Below are positions 14,401 to 22,957 of a stretch of DNA of 22,957 bases, piece after piece. This DNA is from an uncultured Treponema sp. (lineage in GTDB: Bacteria; Spirochaetota; Spirochaetia; Treponematales; Treponemataceae). The notes beneath the pieces are model-generated. The model was not told where the DNA came from. It saw only the letters and a list, made by a program, of their open reading frames with translations, and searched no databases. Both the position numbers and the translations under genes were made by a program. The stretch is from positions 1-22,957 of the forward strand of contig CAKZZK010000204.1 of NCBI GenBank assembly GCA_937885235.1. The letters are read 5' to 3'. Within the stretch, counting starts at the first letter, position 1. The number at the start of each line of letters is the position of its first letter.

Positions 14401-15191
14401 TGAAAAAGATAGGACAGGTGGCAGGCATCATACTGCCGATACTCATTCTGATATGCCTTGCTTGCGGCTTTCTGCTGGAGCCGAACAATCCCAACAAAAC
14501 GCATATCGTTGAAAAATATGCCGGACCTTCGGAGACATACCCTCTTGGAACAGATGCCCTTGGCCGCTGCGAGCTTTCCCGGCTGCTGGAAGGCGGAAGG
14601 ACGACGCTGGGCATCGTGCTGCTGGGCGCATGCATCGTATTTGTCCTCGGAGTTGCGCTGGGACTTCTGTTTGCCCGCACCGGAGGAAGGACCGGTGTCC
14701 TTTCCGACAGCATTCTGAATGCGGTCACGGCGATACCGCCGTTGGCATATCTGATTATCATGATTGGCATTTGGGGCAACAGCATACCGACGATGATCGT
14801 GGCCCTGACCGTATCGCTGATTCTCAGGATGATAAAGCTGGCCATGACCCTTACGGAAGAGGAGTACGGCAAGGCCTATGCCCGCTGCGCATTTGCCTCC
14901 GGGGCAAGCCATTTCCGCATCCTGACCGTTCATATTCTCCCGGTGATTCTGCCGCAGCTCGTCCAGTTCCTTTGCCTTTCATGCTCCGACATGATTCTGG
15001 CAATTTCCGGGTTTTCCTTTATAGGACTGAGCCTCGGTGCGAACGTCATTGACTGGGGGGCTATGCTGGCAGACGCGCGGGGAACGTTTGAAATGAGGCC
15101 CGCGCTCCTGTATTACCCCATCTTCCTCATTTTTTTGAGTTCCCTCTGCTTCAACCTTCTTGGGCGGCACGTCGTGCGGAGGGATTTTTGA
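14397..15191 (+). CDS. ABC importer permease 2 (NikC/OppC-type)
   Basis: The 264-aa protein begins with one membrane helix, followed by the TYPLGTDALGRCELSRLLEG motif characteristic of DppC/OppC/NikC permeases, four or five further helices and the EAA loop (YGKAYARCAFASGASHFRIL). It pairs with the preceding permease to form the channel. Starts and stops overlap on both sides (ATGA before, TGATG after), so the operon is translationally coupled. Confidence 0.9.
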   Translation: MMKKIGQVAGIILPILILICLACGFLLEPNNPNKTHIVEKYAGPSETYPLGTDALGRCELSRLLEGGRTTLGIVLLGACIVFVLGVALGLLFARTGGRTGVLSDSILNAVTAIPPLAYLIIMIGIWGNSIPTMIVALTVSLILRMIKLAMTLTEEEYGKAYARCAFASGASHFRILTVHILPVILPQLVQFLCLSCSDMILAISGFSFIGLSLGANVIDWGAMLADARGTFEMRPALLYYPIFLIFLSSLCFNLLGRHVVRRDF

Positions 15192-15982
15192 TGCTGACCG
15201 TCTCACATCTTACCGCCATCGGAGCAGGGGGAACGTATCTGCTGAAGGATGTGTCGCTCTCGCTTGGCAAGGGGGACAGAATCTGCCTGACCGGTGCGAG
15301 CGGAGCCGGAAAATCCACGCTGATCCGGTCCATTATGGGCGTGGGGGTGGGCAGCTTCGGCATCGCGTCTGGTGATATTCAGGTCGACGGAAAGAGCATC
15401 CTGAACCTTGCTGGCAAAGAGCGGCGGGATCTCTGCGGAAAGACCTTCGGATTCATCCCGCAGAATTCCATGACGGCCTTTTTCCCCAATGTGAAGATAG
15501 GAAAGCAGATTTCTGAGACATACCGGGAAAGGCTGCGGCTGTCCGTGGATGCGGCAAAGCGCCTTGCAGAGGAAACGCTGAGAATGGTCAACCTGCAGGA
15601 TACCGGGAGAATTCTGAATTCCTTTCCCAGCCAGCTTTCCGGCGGAATGCTGCAAAGGATTGCCATGTCCATGATTTTAGGCATGAGGCCTGCCTATATC
15701 CTTGCAGATGAGCCGACAAGCGCCTTGGACAGAAGCAACCGTTCGCTCCTGATTCAGCTTTTGTCAGAATACCACGACGGCGGAATCCTTTTCATTTCGC
15801 ACGATGTCCAGGCCATCCGGTTATTGTGTCCTGTCACCTTGGTCATGGAGGCCGGCAGCATCATAGAGCATCAGGAAACAGACCGCTTGTTTGCTGCGCC
15901 GCAGGAAGCGTGGACGCGCAAGTTTGTTGCTGCCGCGAAGAGGAGCCTGGAGGAGAACGAGATATGGAAACGCTTGTGGTGA
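15191..15982 (+). CDS. ABC importer ATPase 1 (NikD/OppD-type)
   Basis: ATG 15191 overlaps the previous stop and has GGAGGG 6 bases upstream; 263 aa. Walker A GASGAGKST is at 35-43, followed by a Q-loop region (FGFIPQNSMTAF), the LSGGM signature, Walker B YILADEPTSALD and the switch His in LFISHD. The family's C-terminal extension after about residue 245 is shortened: the [4Fe-4S]-type Cys cluster of OppD/DppD is absent, as in NikD. Confidence 0.9.
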   Translation: MLTVSHLTAIGAGGTYLLKDVSLSLGKGDRICLTGASGAGKSTLIRSIMGVGVGSFGIASGDIQVDGKSILNLAGKERRDLCGKTFGFIPQNSMTAFFPNVKIGKQISETYRERLRLSVDAAKRLAEETLRMVNLQDTGRILNSFPSQLSGGMLQRIAMSMILGMRPAYILADEPTSALDRSNRSLLIQLLSEYHDGGILFISHDVQAIRLLCPVTLVMEAGSIIEHQETDRLFAAPQEAWTRKFVAAAKRSLEENEIWKRLW

Positions 15983-16662
15983 AAAATGTCTCGCGGTCTT
16001 ATTATGACCCGGAGGGAAATCTCTTCACGGCATTAAACCAAGTCAACCTGACTTGGAAAAAAGCTGAGAGCATCGCCGTCATGGGAGAAAGCGGGAGCGG
16101 CAAAAGCACGCTTGCACGGCTGCTGATTGGCCTCGAAAAGCCGACTTCAGGGGAAATCCTCATTGACGGCCAGAATGCCGCCAGATGGAGCAAGCGGCAA
16201 TGGCTGCGCTGCCGGACAGATTTGCAGGCTGTTTTTCAGGACGAGCGAGGTACCCTAAGCCCGAGGCGAAGCGTCAGCCAGAATGCGGAGGAAGCGCTCT
16301 GCAATTTGACTGGCATGAGGAAATCTGAGCGAATGGACTGCATTCTGAGCCTGATGGAGCAGCTGGCCATGAGCAGAAACCTTCTGGATGTTCCGGTAAG
16401 GCAGCTGTCGGGAGGAGAGCAGCGCAGGATCGGCCTGCTCAGGGCTCTGGCGGTAAAGCCGAAGTTTTTGATTCTGGATGAAGTGACCGCCGGGCTTGAC
16501 CTGTTGTCCGCCGAGGCGGTGCTGGCCCTCCTGCAAAAATACCAGACGCTGTACGAGTGCTCATACCTGCTGATTACGCACGACATGAATGCCGCGACCC
16601 GGCTCTGCTCAAGGCTCTTCGAGCTTGATCACGGACGGGTCATACATGAGGCTGTTCAATGA
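15964..16662 (+). CDS. ABC importer ATPase 2 (NikE/OppF-type)
   Basis: ATG 15964 lies within the last 19 bases of the preceding gene with AGGAG about 8 bases upstream; 232 aa. Walker A GESGSGKST is at 41-49, then VFQDERGTLSPRRSV (Q-loop, as in NikE/OppF), LSGGEQRR signature, Walker B FLILDEVTAGLD and switch His in LLITHD. It completes the two-ATPase set of the importer. At 232 aa it is short for OppF and near the size of NikE. Confidence 0.9.
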   Translation: METLVVKNVSRSYYDPEGNLFTALNQVNLTWKKAESIAVMGESGSGKSTLARLLIGLEKPTSGEILIDGQNAARWSKRQWLRCRTDLQAVFQDERGTLSPRRSVSQNAEEALCNLTGMRKSERMDCILSLMEQLAMSRNLLDVPVRQLSGGEQRRIGLLRALAVKPKFLILDEVTAGLDLLSAEAVLALLQKYQTLYECSYLLITHDMNAATRLCSRLFELDHGRVIHEAVQ

Positions 16663-16681
16663 TGCGCGCATGAGGCAGTTC

Positions 16682-16700
16682 CAAAAGCTACCGGCTTTTG
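16682..16700. other. Short hairpin before the binding-protein gene
   Basis: A 7-bp perfect stem (CAAAAGC with GCTTTTG, 5-base loop) lies between ATPase 2 and the lipoprotein gene. It may attenuate transcription or protect the downstream mRNA, which commonly needs more product. No T-run and no clear internal promoter are seen. Confidence 0.4.
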
Positions 16701-16748
16701 AAACAGGCACATATCAATATGAAACTATTATATAGGAGAAAACGAACT

Positions 16749-18356
16749 ATGAAAACCATGTCAAAATTTCCCGCGCTTGCCTTGAGCCTGTGCATGACCC
16801 TTGGCCTTGCAGCCTGCGGGCCGTCAGGGAATGCGAAGGCCGACAGGCAAAGCACGGCGGGCAGCAAAAAGATTCTGAACATTGCCACCATAGGCGAGTC
16901 GGACTGCCTGTATCCCATGCAGATGACACCGCCCACGTACTTGGTCAGCCGGGTATGCTATGACACGCTTGTCACTTATGAGAACGGCAAGGTCGTCCCC
17001 AGACTGGCGGAAAGCTGGGAAATCAGCGGCGACGGACGCACGCTCACCCTGCATCTGAGGAAAGGGGTGAAATTTCATGACGGCGAGGAATTCAACGCCG
17101 AGGCCGTAAAGGCAAATATCCTCGACATGCAGAATTCCCCTGCCTCCTATTCCCTTCCCACAATCGGCACGGTCAAGAACATTGACTGCCCGGATGCGCA
17201 TACGATAATACTCTCGTATGATAATCCGTATTACGGGCTGCTGACGGACCTCTGCTGGCCGGATGTAATGGCGATGGTTTCTCCGAAACAGATAGCGGCA
17301 AAGAACGCGGGGCAGGAGCTTTCCCCCGTCGGGACAGGCCCCTATGTATATTCTGAGTACGTGAAGGGGGAATACACCCGCTTTGTCCGCAATGAGGACT
17401 ATTGGGAGGGTGCTCCCTACTTTGAGGAGGTTGTCGCAAAATACATACCGGACGGCGCGTCCCGTGTGCAGGCCCTGAGGAACAGCGAGATAGACCTGCT
17501 TTATGGTGCTTCGGAAATGAGCTACGATCAGTATACCAAGCTGCTTGCCACAGACGGAATGGCGGGCAAGATGCCCCCCGTGCAGGCAAGGTCCCGCAAT
17601 CTCACCTTGAATTTCAATGGCATTCTCGGTGATGCCGCAGTCCGGGAGGCAATCGCGCTCTCCGTTGACAGAGAGACGATTTCGCAGGGGATGTCCTATG
17701 GCTATGAGCCTGTGGCCGATACTGTCCTGACACCCGGCTCGCTCTATGAGGATGAATGTCCCAAAACCACGTATTCCTATAATCCCGAAAAGGCGATGCA
17801 CATTCTCGCAGATGCAGGATGGGTAGACACGAATGGGGACGGCATCCGGGAGAAAGACGGAAAGATGCTGACATTCGTATGCACGATTCCCTCCGAGTCC
17901 GTGGAGAACAACACCGTCGCGCTCCTCATTCAGGATATGCTGGGCGAGGTCGGCATGAAGATGGAAATCAAGGCGATGGAAAACAACGACTGGTTCCAAA
18001 GCTTCTATGACCCTGCGGCCTTTGACCTGACGATCCAGAATACCTATTACGACTATGCAAGTCCCACCCAGTGGTTCGGTGCAATAGAATATATGGCGCA
18101 GGGAATTTCCCTCCCGCTTCTGAAGGACTCCGAACGCTTTATACATATGATCCACGAATTCAAGACGATTGATGACGATGCCCGTCTGATCGAGATCTTC
18201 CGCTACCTGGTTGCCCAAGATCAGGATCAGTTTCTGGACATTCCCCTGACAGGCATGATGGAACCCATTATCTATAATACCGCCAAAATCGCGGATTATA
18301 ATTACGGCGGGTGCTACCAGTTCTTTAATCCCCTCTGGATCACACCGGCGGAATAA
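16749..18356 (+). CDS. Solute-binding lipoprotein of the importer (SBP_bac_5, NikA/DppA-like)
   Basis: ATG 16749 follows AGGAG by about 10 bases; upstream in-frame starts lack a site. The 535-aa protein has a lipoprotein signal ending LGLAAC with Cys23. It shows family-5 binding-protein hallmarks: RLAESWEISGDGRTLTLHLR, KFHDGEEFNAEAVKAN, SPVGTGPYV, and AVREAIALSVDRETIS near residue 300. The adjoining YGYEPVADTVL resembles the same stretch of NikA, hinting at a metal or metal-chelate ligand rather than free peptides. Its position after both ATPases is unusual but common in metallophore-type operons. Confidence 0.9.
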   Translation: MKTMSKFPALALSLCMTLGLAACGPSGNAKADRQSTAGSKKILNIATIGESDCLYPMQMTPPTYLVSRVCYDTLVTYENGKVVPRLAESWEISGDGRTLTLHLRKGVKFHDGEEFNAEAVKANILDMQNSPASYSLPTIGTVKNIDCPDAHTIILSYDNPYYGLLTDLCWPDVMAMVSPKQIAAKNAGQELSPVGTGPYVYSEYVKGEYTRFVRNEDYWEGAPYFEEVVAKYIPDGASRVQALRNSEIDLLYGASEMSYDQYTKLLATDGMAGKMPPVQARSRNLTLNFNGILGDAAVREAIALSVDRETISQGMSYGYEPVADTVLTPGSLYEDECPKTTYSYNPEKAMHILADAGWVDTNGDGIREKDGKMLTFVCTIPSESVENNTVALLIQDMLGEVGMKMEIKAMENNDWFQSFYDPAAFDLTIQNTYYDYASPTQWFGAIEYMAQGISLPLLKDSERFIHMIHEFKTIDDDARLIEIFRYLVAQDQDQFLDIPLTGMMEPIIYNTAKIADYNYGGCYQFFNPLWITPAE

Positions 18357-18371
18357 GGCGGAATAAATCGT

Positions 18372-19286
18372 ATGAAAAAGACGAACGCAGTCCTGAAAGT
18401 CATCCTGTGCGTGGCCTGTGCAATCCTGCTTGTTGCGGCAGGCTTTGTCACGGTGCTGTCTGTACAAGCTCACAGGCAGTTCAAGGATATGGACACGGAG
18501 ACCGTCCATGCCGCCCCGATGAAATTCGACACATACGGGAATCCGGAAAATCCCTCCGTCCTCCTGATGCATGGAATGTATATGGACGGCTCCATGCTCT
18601 CGTATTACGGAACGGTGCTTTCTTCTTCCTATTATGTCATCATACCGACCTTTCACGGCATGGAAGGAGCCTCACAGACGGTCTTCAAGTCTTTTGACGG
18701 TGAATGTGAGGCGATTGAGGCGTATGTAAAAGAAAACCTTGCAGGAAAACTTGATTATGCCTACGGGATTTCCATGGGGGCCACCGCAATCTACCATATC
18801 CTGCAAAGGGGGAACATATCGCTTTCAAAGGCCATACTGGACGGGCTGTATGTCGCGAACCAGGGGGCTGTTGCAGCCTATATGACTTGCACAAGCTATT
18901 ACAAGTTCCATCAGGAGCTTCTGGCCGGGCAGGATTTTGACCTTGGCATGATGAAGATAGGATTCAAGCTGATGGGAATGGGGGAGGACGAGGCGAAAGC
19001 TATGCTCAGGGACGACATGACAGGAAACGCAATGACGTTTGCCAACATGAGCCGCGCCGCCTATGCGAACTATACCTACCAGGTCGATGTGTCCGCGCAT
19101 ATTGAAGATACCGTTGTGGCATTCTGGTGCGGCAGCAAGGAGCCGTATGCGATAAAGTCCAACCGAATTGCAAAGCCTCATGTCGCGCATTACACGGAGC
19201 GTATCTTTGAAAACCTTGCCCACGGGGAATTCGTGAGCAAGCATAAAGAGGAATGTGCCAAGCAGATTGCCAGTTTTTTTAGGTGA
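18372..19286 (+). CDS. Membrane-anchored alpha/beta hydrolase
   Basis: The 304-aa protein starts 15 bases after the binding protein. Residues 9-30 form one membrane helix (uncleaved anchor or signal), so the catalytic part faces outward. The alpha/beta-hydrolase fold is marked by VLLMHGMYMDGSML (oxyanion region), the nucleophile elbow YGISMGA with Ser134, and a late His284 in LAHGEF. The acid residue is not certain; it should lie in the stretch AFWCGSKEP. Placed in the importer operon, it may cleave an ester or amide in the imported compound, as esterases do for some siderophores. The substrate is unknown. Confidence 0.8.
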   Translation: MKKTNAVLKVILCVACAILLVAAGFVTVLSVQAHRQFKDMDTETVHAAPMKFDTYGNPENPSVLLMHGMYMDGSMLSYYGTVLSSSYYVIIPTFHGMEGASQTVFKSFDGECEAIEAYVKENLAGKLDYAYGISMGATAIYHILQRGNISLSKAILDGLYVANQGAVAAYMTCTSYYKFHQELLAGQDFDLGMMKIGFKLMGMGEDEAKAMLRDDMTGNAMTFANMSRAAYANYTYQVDVSAHIEDTVVAFWCGSKEPYAIKSNRIAKPHVAHYTERIFENLAHGEFVSKHKEECAKQIASFFR

Positions 19287-19297
19287 TTACCTTTTAC

Positions 19298-22200
19298 CTA
19301 TATATCCTCCAGCTCGTGCAGGGCGGTGTCTGCGTCCACCTTGCGCACCGCCTGCTTTAGCTTTGCAAAACGCTCCGTAAATTTCTCAGGTATCTCGTAG
19401 GACTCAAGGTCTGCGATGATGCCGTCGGCAATCTTAAAGTCAAAGCTGCTTATGGCGTTCTTTAGCATACCGAGGGCATCCTTAAAGCCCTCTGCGGAGA
19501 TGGGCTCGCCCTTCTGGGCATTCTGCTTATGCTCACAGGTCAATGCCATGAGCCGCTTGCCTAGGCTGCGGTAAGAGGAAAGCAGGGCGGGGGTATGCTC
19601 CTGTATCTTTTCAGCTGCCTCGCCGTCGCCCTTCTGCGCCTTATCTCCGCAGGCTTCGAGCAGCCTGGCTTCGTCGGAAAGGCTGACTGCGCCGATAATT
19701 CTGGCGGAAGATTTGAGTGCGTGGACCACTATAGTGTAATCCTTCCATGCGTTTTCAGCGGCAAAGCGTTCTATCTGCGCCGCCTTTTCTTCGCTTCCCT
19801 CGCAGAAGACTTTGACGGCATCGAGGAAGACTTCTTTTGAACCGCAGTTTGTAAGCGCTGCCTCTGCGTCTATGCCGAGTAAATCAAAAATCAGGGACTC
19901 CGCACTGGGCTTTTCCGCTGTTTCCTTTCCGCTGTCTTCGACAAAGCCCTTCTGTCCCTTTCTGAAGACTATTTCCTTCGGCAGGCTCGCCTCTATGAGC
20001 TTTTCAAGTTTCTTCGCGTCCACCGGCTTTGAAAGATAGCTCTGGAATCCCTCTCCCAGATAGTATTCCTTTGCTCCCTTGACGACATTTGCCGTAAGCG
20101 CCACGCAATTTGCATTGCGGTTCAGGGAAACCCCGTTGCGCCTGAGTTCATGGAGCATTTCCACGCCATCTTTTAAAGGCATAAAGTGGTCGATGAATAT
20201 GATGTGGTATTTGTTCCTGCGGGCAAGATTAAGACCTTCATCGGCGCTGAGAGCTTCGTCAATCTGTATGCGGGTATGGCGCAACAAACCGGAGAAGACC
20301 TTCAAATTCATGGCGGTGTCGTCCACGACAAGCACGCGGGCATCGGGAGCCTGAAAGCTTTTCTCAGCGAAAGAGGCGGCTGCGTTTGAAGGAACATCGC
20401 CTCCCCCAATCTCAACGGCGCCCACCTTTTCCCAGTCGCGCACAGCCTGTTCCACCGCAAAGGAAAACTCGCTCCCCTTGCCGTACTCGCTGTGTATGTC
20501 GAGCTTTGAGCCCATCAGGACAAGGAGCCCGTTCACTATGCTCAAGCCCAGTCCTGTTCCCTCGATAGAGCGGTTGCGCTTCTGGTCCATACGGACAAAG
20601 GGCTGCTGTAAGCGGGGCATATCTTCCTCGCGTATTCCCATGCCTGTGTCGGAAACGAGCACCTGCAAAAGGATGCTGCTATCGTCCTTCTTTGCAAAGC
20701 GGAACGAAACGGTGACGGAGCCTTCGCGCGTGTATTTTACGGCGTTCGTCAGCAGGTTCAGCGTGCACTGGCGGATTTTCATCTCATCGCCATAGAGGTG
20801 GCGGGGCATATCCTCGGCAACGTCCACAATGAAGTCAAGGGATTTTGCGATCGCCCTGCCTTCCACCATGGAACAGACATCGCTCACGAGGAGCTTTAAG
20901 TCATAGTCGGTGTTTACGAGTTCCATCTTCCCCGATTCAATCTTGGAGAAGTCCAATATGTCGTTTATGATGGAAAGCAGCTGCTTGCCGCAGGTCTGGA
21001 TGTTCTTTGCGTAATCCCTGATAAAGCCTTCGCGCGACTCCCGCAAAATCATCTCGTCCATACCGAGCACGGCGTTTATGGGGGTGCGTATCTCGTGGGA
21101 CATATTGTTCAAAAAAGATGTCTTTGCAAGGTTCGCGCTCTCTGCGGCCCTGATCGCCGCCCGCGAATGCAGGAAATAGCGGGCAGAAAGGAAGATGATG
21201 AAGCAGCCTATAAGGATGCTTCCCATGACGAAAAACCACACCCATTCCCCTATGAAGTCTATGACGGTATAGGAAAAAAGCTGCCTGCTGTAAGAAGAGG
21301 CGATGCTCTGCACGTATTCCTCTCCCAGAACGTTTATGCCCCTGTTCAAGAGCTTCAAAAGCCCCCTGTCTCCCATCCGCGTGCCGAAACAGCGGTCATC
21401 GGGAACGGGGAGCGGCCTTATCTGCAGGGAACGGTATTTTCTGTTCCGCAGGATTTCCGTCCGGAAGCCGTTCAAGGTGGTGTAATCCCGCAAGCCGGAG
21501 TGGACGGCGGCGAGGCATTCACCATAGGAATCAAAAAGCTCTATCCCTGCGTGCGGAAAATTCGCAGTGACATAGTAGTACTGCATCATATTGTTCCGGT
21601 TTACCGCAAATGTAGGCGACTCTTCCTCATCCAGAAATTCCCCGCTGCGGTTGTGGTTGCGGCTTGAGACAAGCTCCACAGAAGAGGTTATGACGGGGGA
21701 AGACTGGTAGATGCCGCTTTCCTCCGCATAATACAGCCCTCCGCCGACGGGGAAGATAACGTCCTCCCTTCCCTGCACGAGGGCTATCACCATTTCATTG
21801 AAATTTTCGTAAGCAGTGAAATGTATATCAACGGTCATTACGCCGAGGCTGTTGAATATTCTGGGAATGAGGTCTTTGATAAGCCCCGTGACCATGCCGT
21901 GCTCATCGCTTGCGCTGTAGGGAAGGTAATCTTCCAGATAGCCGACGAAAAGCTTCGTGTTGTCTTCAAGCCAGTCTTTTTCTATAGCGGAAAAAGCGCG
22001 GCTCTTCATGCTGGGAGAATAATACTTCAGACCGAGGGCATTCATAAAGAGCGGCTCTTCCGCACGGAGCATAGCCTGAGCCGCATCAAGCTCCTCAAGC
22101 AGATCTGCCCTCCTCTTGTTTACGCAGAGGTAGTAATCGTTTTCCCCAAAGGAATACAGCACCTCCGCATGTGACCTTCCGTAGGTACCATCGCCTTCCG

Positions 22201-22615
22201 CAACAAAGACATCGATTTCGTGGCTGTCAAAAACGCGGAACAGCTCCTCATAGCTGTCAAAGGCAAGCACCTCCGCCGTGATGCCATAGTTTTGCAGAAA
22301 GCCGTTGAGGACTTCCAGCAGTGCGCCGTTGAACACGCCTATCTTCGTGCCGTTGAGCGTGGCGGGATTCGTGGTGATGAAGTCGTCCGCCTCATGCTTG
22401 ATAAGCGAATACGCCTCGTGACCCATCGGCTCTTTGGGGTAGTTTATGTTTTCTTCCCTGTCCGCTTTCCAGGCAAGCCCTGCAAGGAGGTCAATCTCTC
22501 CCTTTTCGAGCATTTCATACAGCGTGCCGAAGCTGCCGTAGACATAGCTATACGTCCAGTCGGTGTATTCGGCAAGCTTCCGGTAATACTCGTAGGCATA
22601 GCCTAACATCATCAA
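19298..22615 (-). CDS. Hybrid sensor histidine kinase with two periplasmic binding domains, 5'-truncated
   Basis: Domains in order: two solute-binding (SBP_bac_3-type) domains at about 1-205 and 206-440; a membrane helix at 455-475; HisKA with His507 in MSHEIRTP; an ATPase domain (N box LNLLTNAVKY, then DTGMGI, GTGLGLSIV); a receiver domain with phospho-acceptor Asp809 in IFIDHFMP; and an Hpt domain with His965 in VHALKSSARI. Such kinases relay phosphate His-Asp-His to a separate response regulator, none of which is in the window. The frame opens with TTG-ATG-ATG at 22607-22615 and lacks a signal peptide and the first strand of the first binding domain; a stop lies 7 codons upstream. The transposase gene ends only 8 bases away, so the 5' end was probably removed by its insertion. 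It is convergent with the hydrolase, 11 bases apart. Confidence 0.85.
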   Translation of the reverse strand: MMMLGYAYEYYRKLAEYTDWTYSYVYGSFGTLYEMLEKGEIDLLAGLAWKADREENINYPKEPMGHEAYSLIKHEADDFITTNPATLNGTKIGVFNGALLEVLNGFLQNYGITAEVLAFDSYEELFRVFDSHEIDVFVAEGDGTYGRSHAEVLYSFGENDYYLCVNKRRADLLEELDAAQAMLRAEEPLFMNALGLKYYSPSMKSRAFSAIEKDWLEDNTKLFVGYLEDYLPYSASDEHGMVTGLIKDLIPRIFNSLGVMTVDIHFTAYENFNEMVIALVQGREDVIFPVGGGLYYAEESGIYQSSPVITSSVELVSSRNHNRSGEFLDEEESPTFAVNRNNMMQYYYVTANFPHAGIELFDSYGECLAAVHSGLRDYTTLNGFRTEILRNRKYRSLQIRPLPVPDDRCFGTRMGDRGLLKLLNRGINVLGEEYVQSIASSYSRQLFSYTVIDFIGEWVWFFVMGSILIGCFIIFLSARYFLHSRAAIRAAESANLAKTSFLNNMSHEIRTPINAVLGMDEMILRESREGFIRDYAKNIQTCGKQLLSIINDILDFSKIESGKMELVNTDYDLKLLVSDVCSMVEGRAIAKSLDFIVDVAEDMPRHLYGDEMKIRQCTLNLLTNAVKYTREGSVTVSFRFAKKDDSSILLQVLVSDTGMGIREEDMPRLQQPFVRMDQKRNRSIEGTGLGLSIVNGLLVLMGSKLDIHSEYGKGSEFSFAVEQAVRDWEKVGAVEIGGGDVPSNAAASFAEKSFQAPDARVLVVDDTAMNLKVFSGLLRHTRIQIDEALSADEGLNLARRNKYHIIFIDHFMPLKDGVEMLHELRRNGVSLNRNANCVALTANVVKGAKEYYLGEGFQSYLSKPVDAKKLEKLIEASLPKEIVFRKGQKGFVEDSGKETAEKPSAESLIFDLLGIDAEAALTNCGSKEVFLDAVKVFCEGSEEKAAQIERFAAENAWKDYTIVVHALKSSARIIGAVSLSDEARLLEACGDKAQKGDGEAAEKIQEHTPALLSSYRSLGKRLMALTCEHKQNAQKGEPISAEGFKDALGMLKNAISSFDFKIADGIIADLESYEIPEKFTERFAKLKQAVRKVDADTALHELEDI

Positions 22616-22623
22616 CTTAAGCC

Positions 22624-22957
22624 CTAAAACGAGGGTTTAAGGTTGCAGGCATACTTGTTTGACGGATTGAACTGCCTTTTTTTAGATTTTGATTTCCTTA
22701 CCGGCAGCGTGTACCTCTCAATCTCGGACTGGAGAATTTTCATTTTCTCCTGCCTGACCTTACCGTCCTCCTCCATCTGCAGGTCTATGAGGAAATCCTT
22801 GAATATCCCTATCGCCATGTTCTGGTTGATTCTTCTCGGATACTTGTATTTCTTCGGACTCTTTTTGATTTCTTCTTCCGCATCATGGAGGGCATCTTCC
22901 ATCATATTGTAGACAAGAATCTGCGAGAGAAAATCCTGCTCTACATAGATGCTCGCC
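22624..22957 (-). CDS. IS4-like transposase, C-terminal part (runs off the window)
   Basis: The frame is open to the window edge, so the real start lies outside. The visible 110 residues include YVEQDFLSQILVYNMMEDAL, where a Glu-containing helix (Y..Q.F..Q) matches the last motif of IS4-type DDE transposases, and then the basic tail YTLPVRKSKSKKRQFNPSNK, which resembles their usual C-terminus. Stop at 22624-22626. Inverted ends of the element cannot be recognised from one side. It lies head-to-tail with the truncated kinase gene. Confidence 0.65.
   Translation of the reverse strand, partial: ASIYVEQDFLSQILVYNMMEDALHDAEEEIKKSPKKYKYPRRINQNMAIGIFKDFLIDLQMEEDGKVRQEKMKILQSEIERYTLPVRKSKSKKRQFNPSNKYACNLKPSF

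Noticed and set aside
16824..18656. Very long (610-codon) open frame on the minus strand opposite the solute-binding lipoprotein gene
   Set aside because: It mirrors a clear coding gene in GC-rich DNA, has no ribosome-binding site or recognisable domain, and the + strand protein is unambiguous.

Overview
The window looks like an accessory region of a spirochaete, most likely a host-associated Treponema. The clues are an HU-like/DUF4469 DNA-binding protein, a remnant of a secreted TPR + formylglycine-generating-enzyme (SUMF1) protein, a very large hybrid sensor kinase with two solute-binding sensor domains, and broken genes mixed with intact operons. No rRNA, tRNA or CRISPR array was seen. The genus is an inference from gene content only.

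Layout. 1-3985 is AT-rich and decayed. It holds a SLOG-family gene cut at both ends, an apparent two-gene unit (a 455-aa protein whose C-terminus carries deaminase-type zinc motifs, then a 129-aa unknown protein), a SUMF1 gene with an internal deletion, a partial second copy of the deaminase tail, and a 23-bp palindrome. 3986-5532 holds a small orphan gene and an AbiEii-type toxin/partner pair. The pair's sigma70 promoter is flanked by an in-register array of 22-bp repeats. 5562-8080 holds an HU-like/DUF4469 gene divergent from a four-gene lysis-type cassette: a coiled-coil/TM protein, an NlpC/P60 hydrolase, a holin-like protein and an exported, C-terminally anchored protein. A perfect 23-bp inverted repeat lies between the two transcription units.

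8177-12363 is an operon with a good promoter: LCM-type methyltransferase, GNAT acetyltransferase, then two IrtAB/YbtPQ-like ABC half-exporters. Both exporters are broken: the first has lost most of its membrane domain and its Walker A start, the second ends before the H-loop. 12362-19286 holds a divergent AraC regulator whose promoter implies a leaderless mRNA, then a nickel/oligopeptide-type importer (two permeases, two ATPases, a lipoprotein) and a membrane-anchored alpha/beta hydrolase. 19298-22957 is a 1105-aa hybrid histidine kinase lacking its signal peptide, directly abutted by the C-terminal part of an IS4-like transposase that runs off the window.

How the parts work together (inference). 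The AraC protein probably controls the divergent importer, which may bring in a metal chelate or peptide that the anchored hydrolase processes. The upstream methyltransferase/acetyltransferase/exporter operon may once have belonged to the same metallophore-like system, but its exporter now looks dead. The most interesting unexplained items are the HU-linked lysis cassette with its palindrome, the deaminase-motif protein with a possible immunity partner, and the 22-bp repeat array over the toxin-antitoxin promoter.
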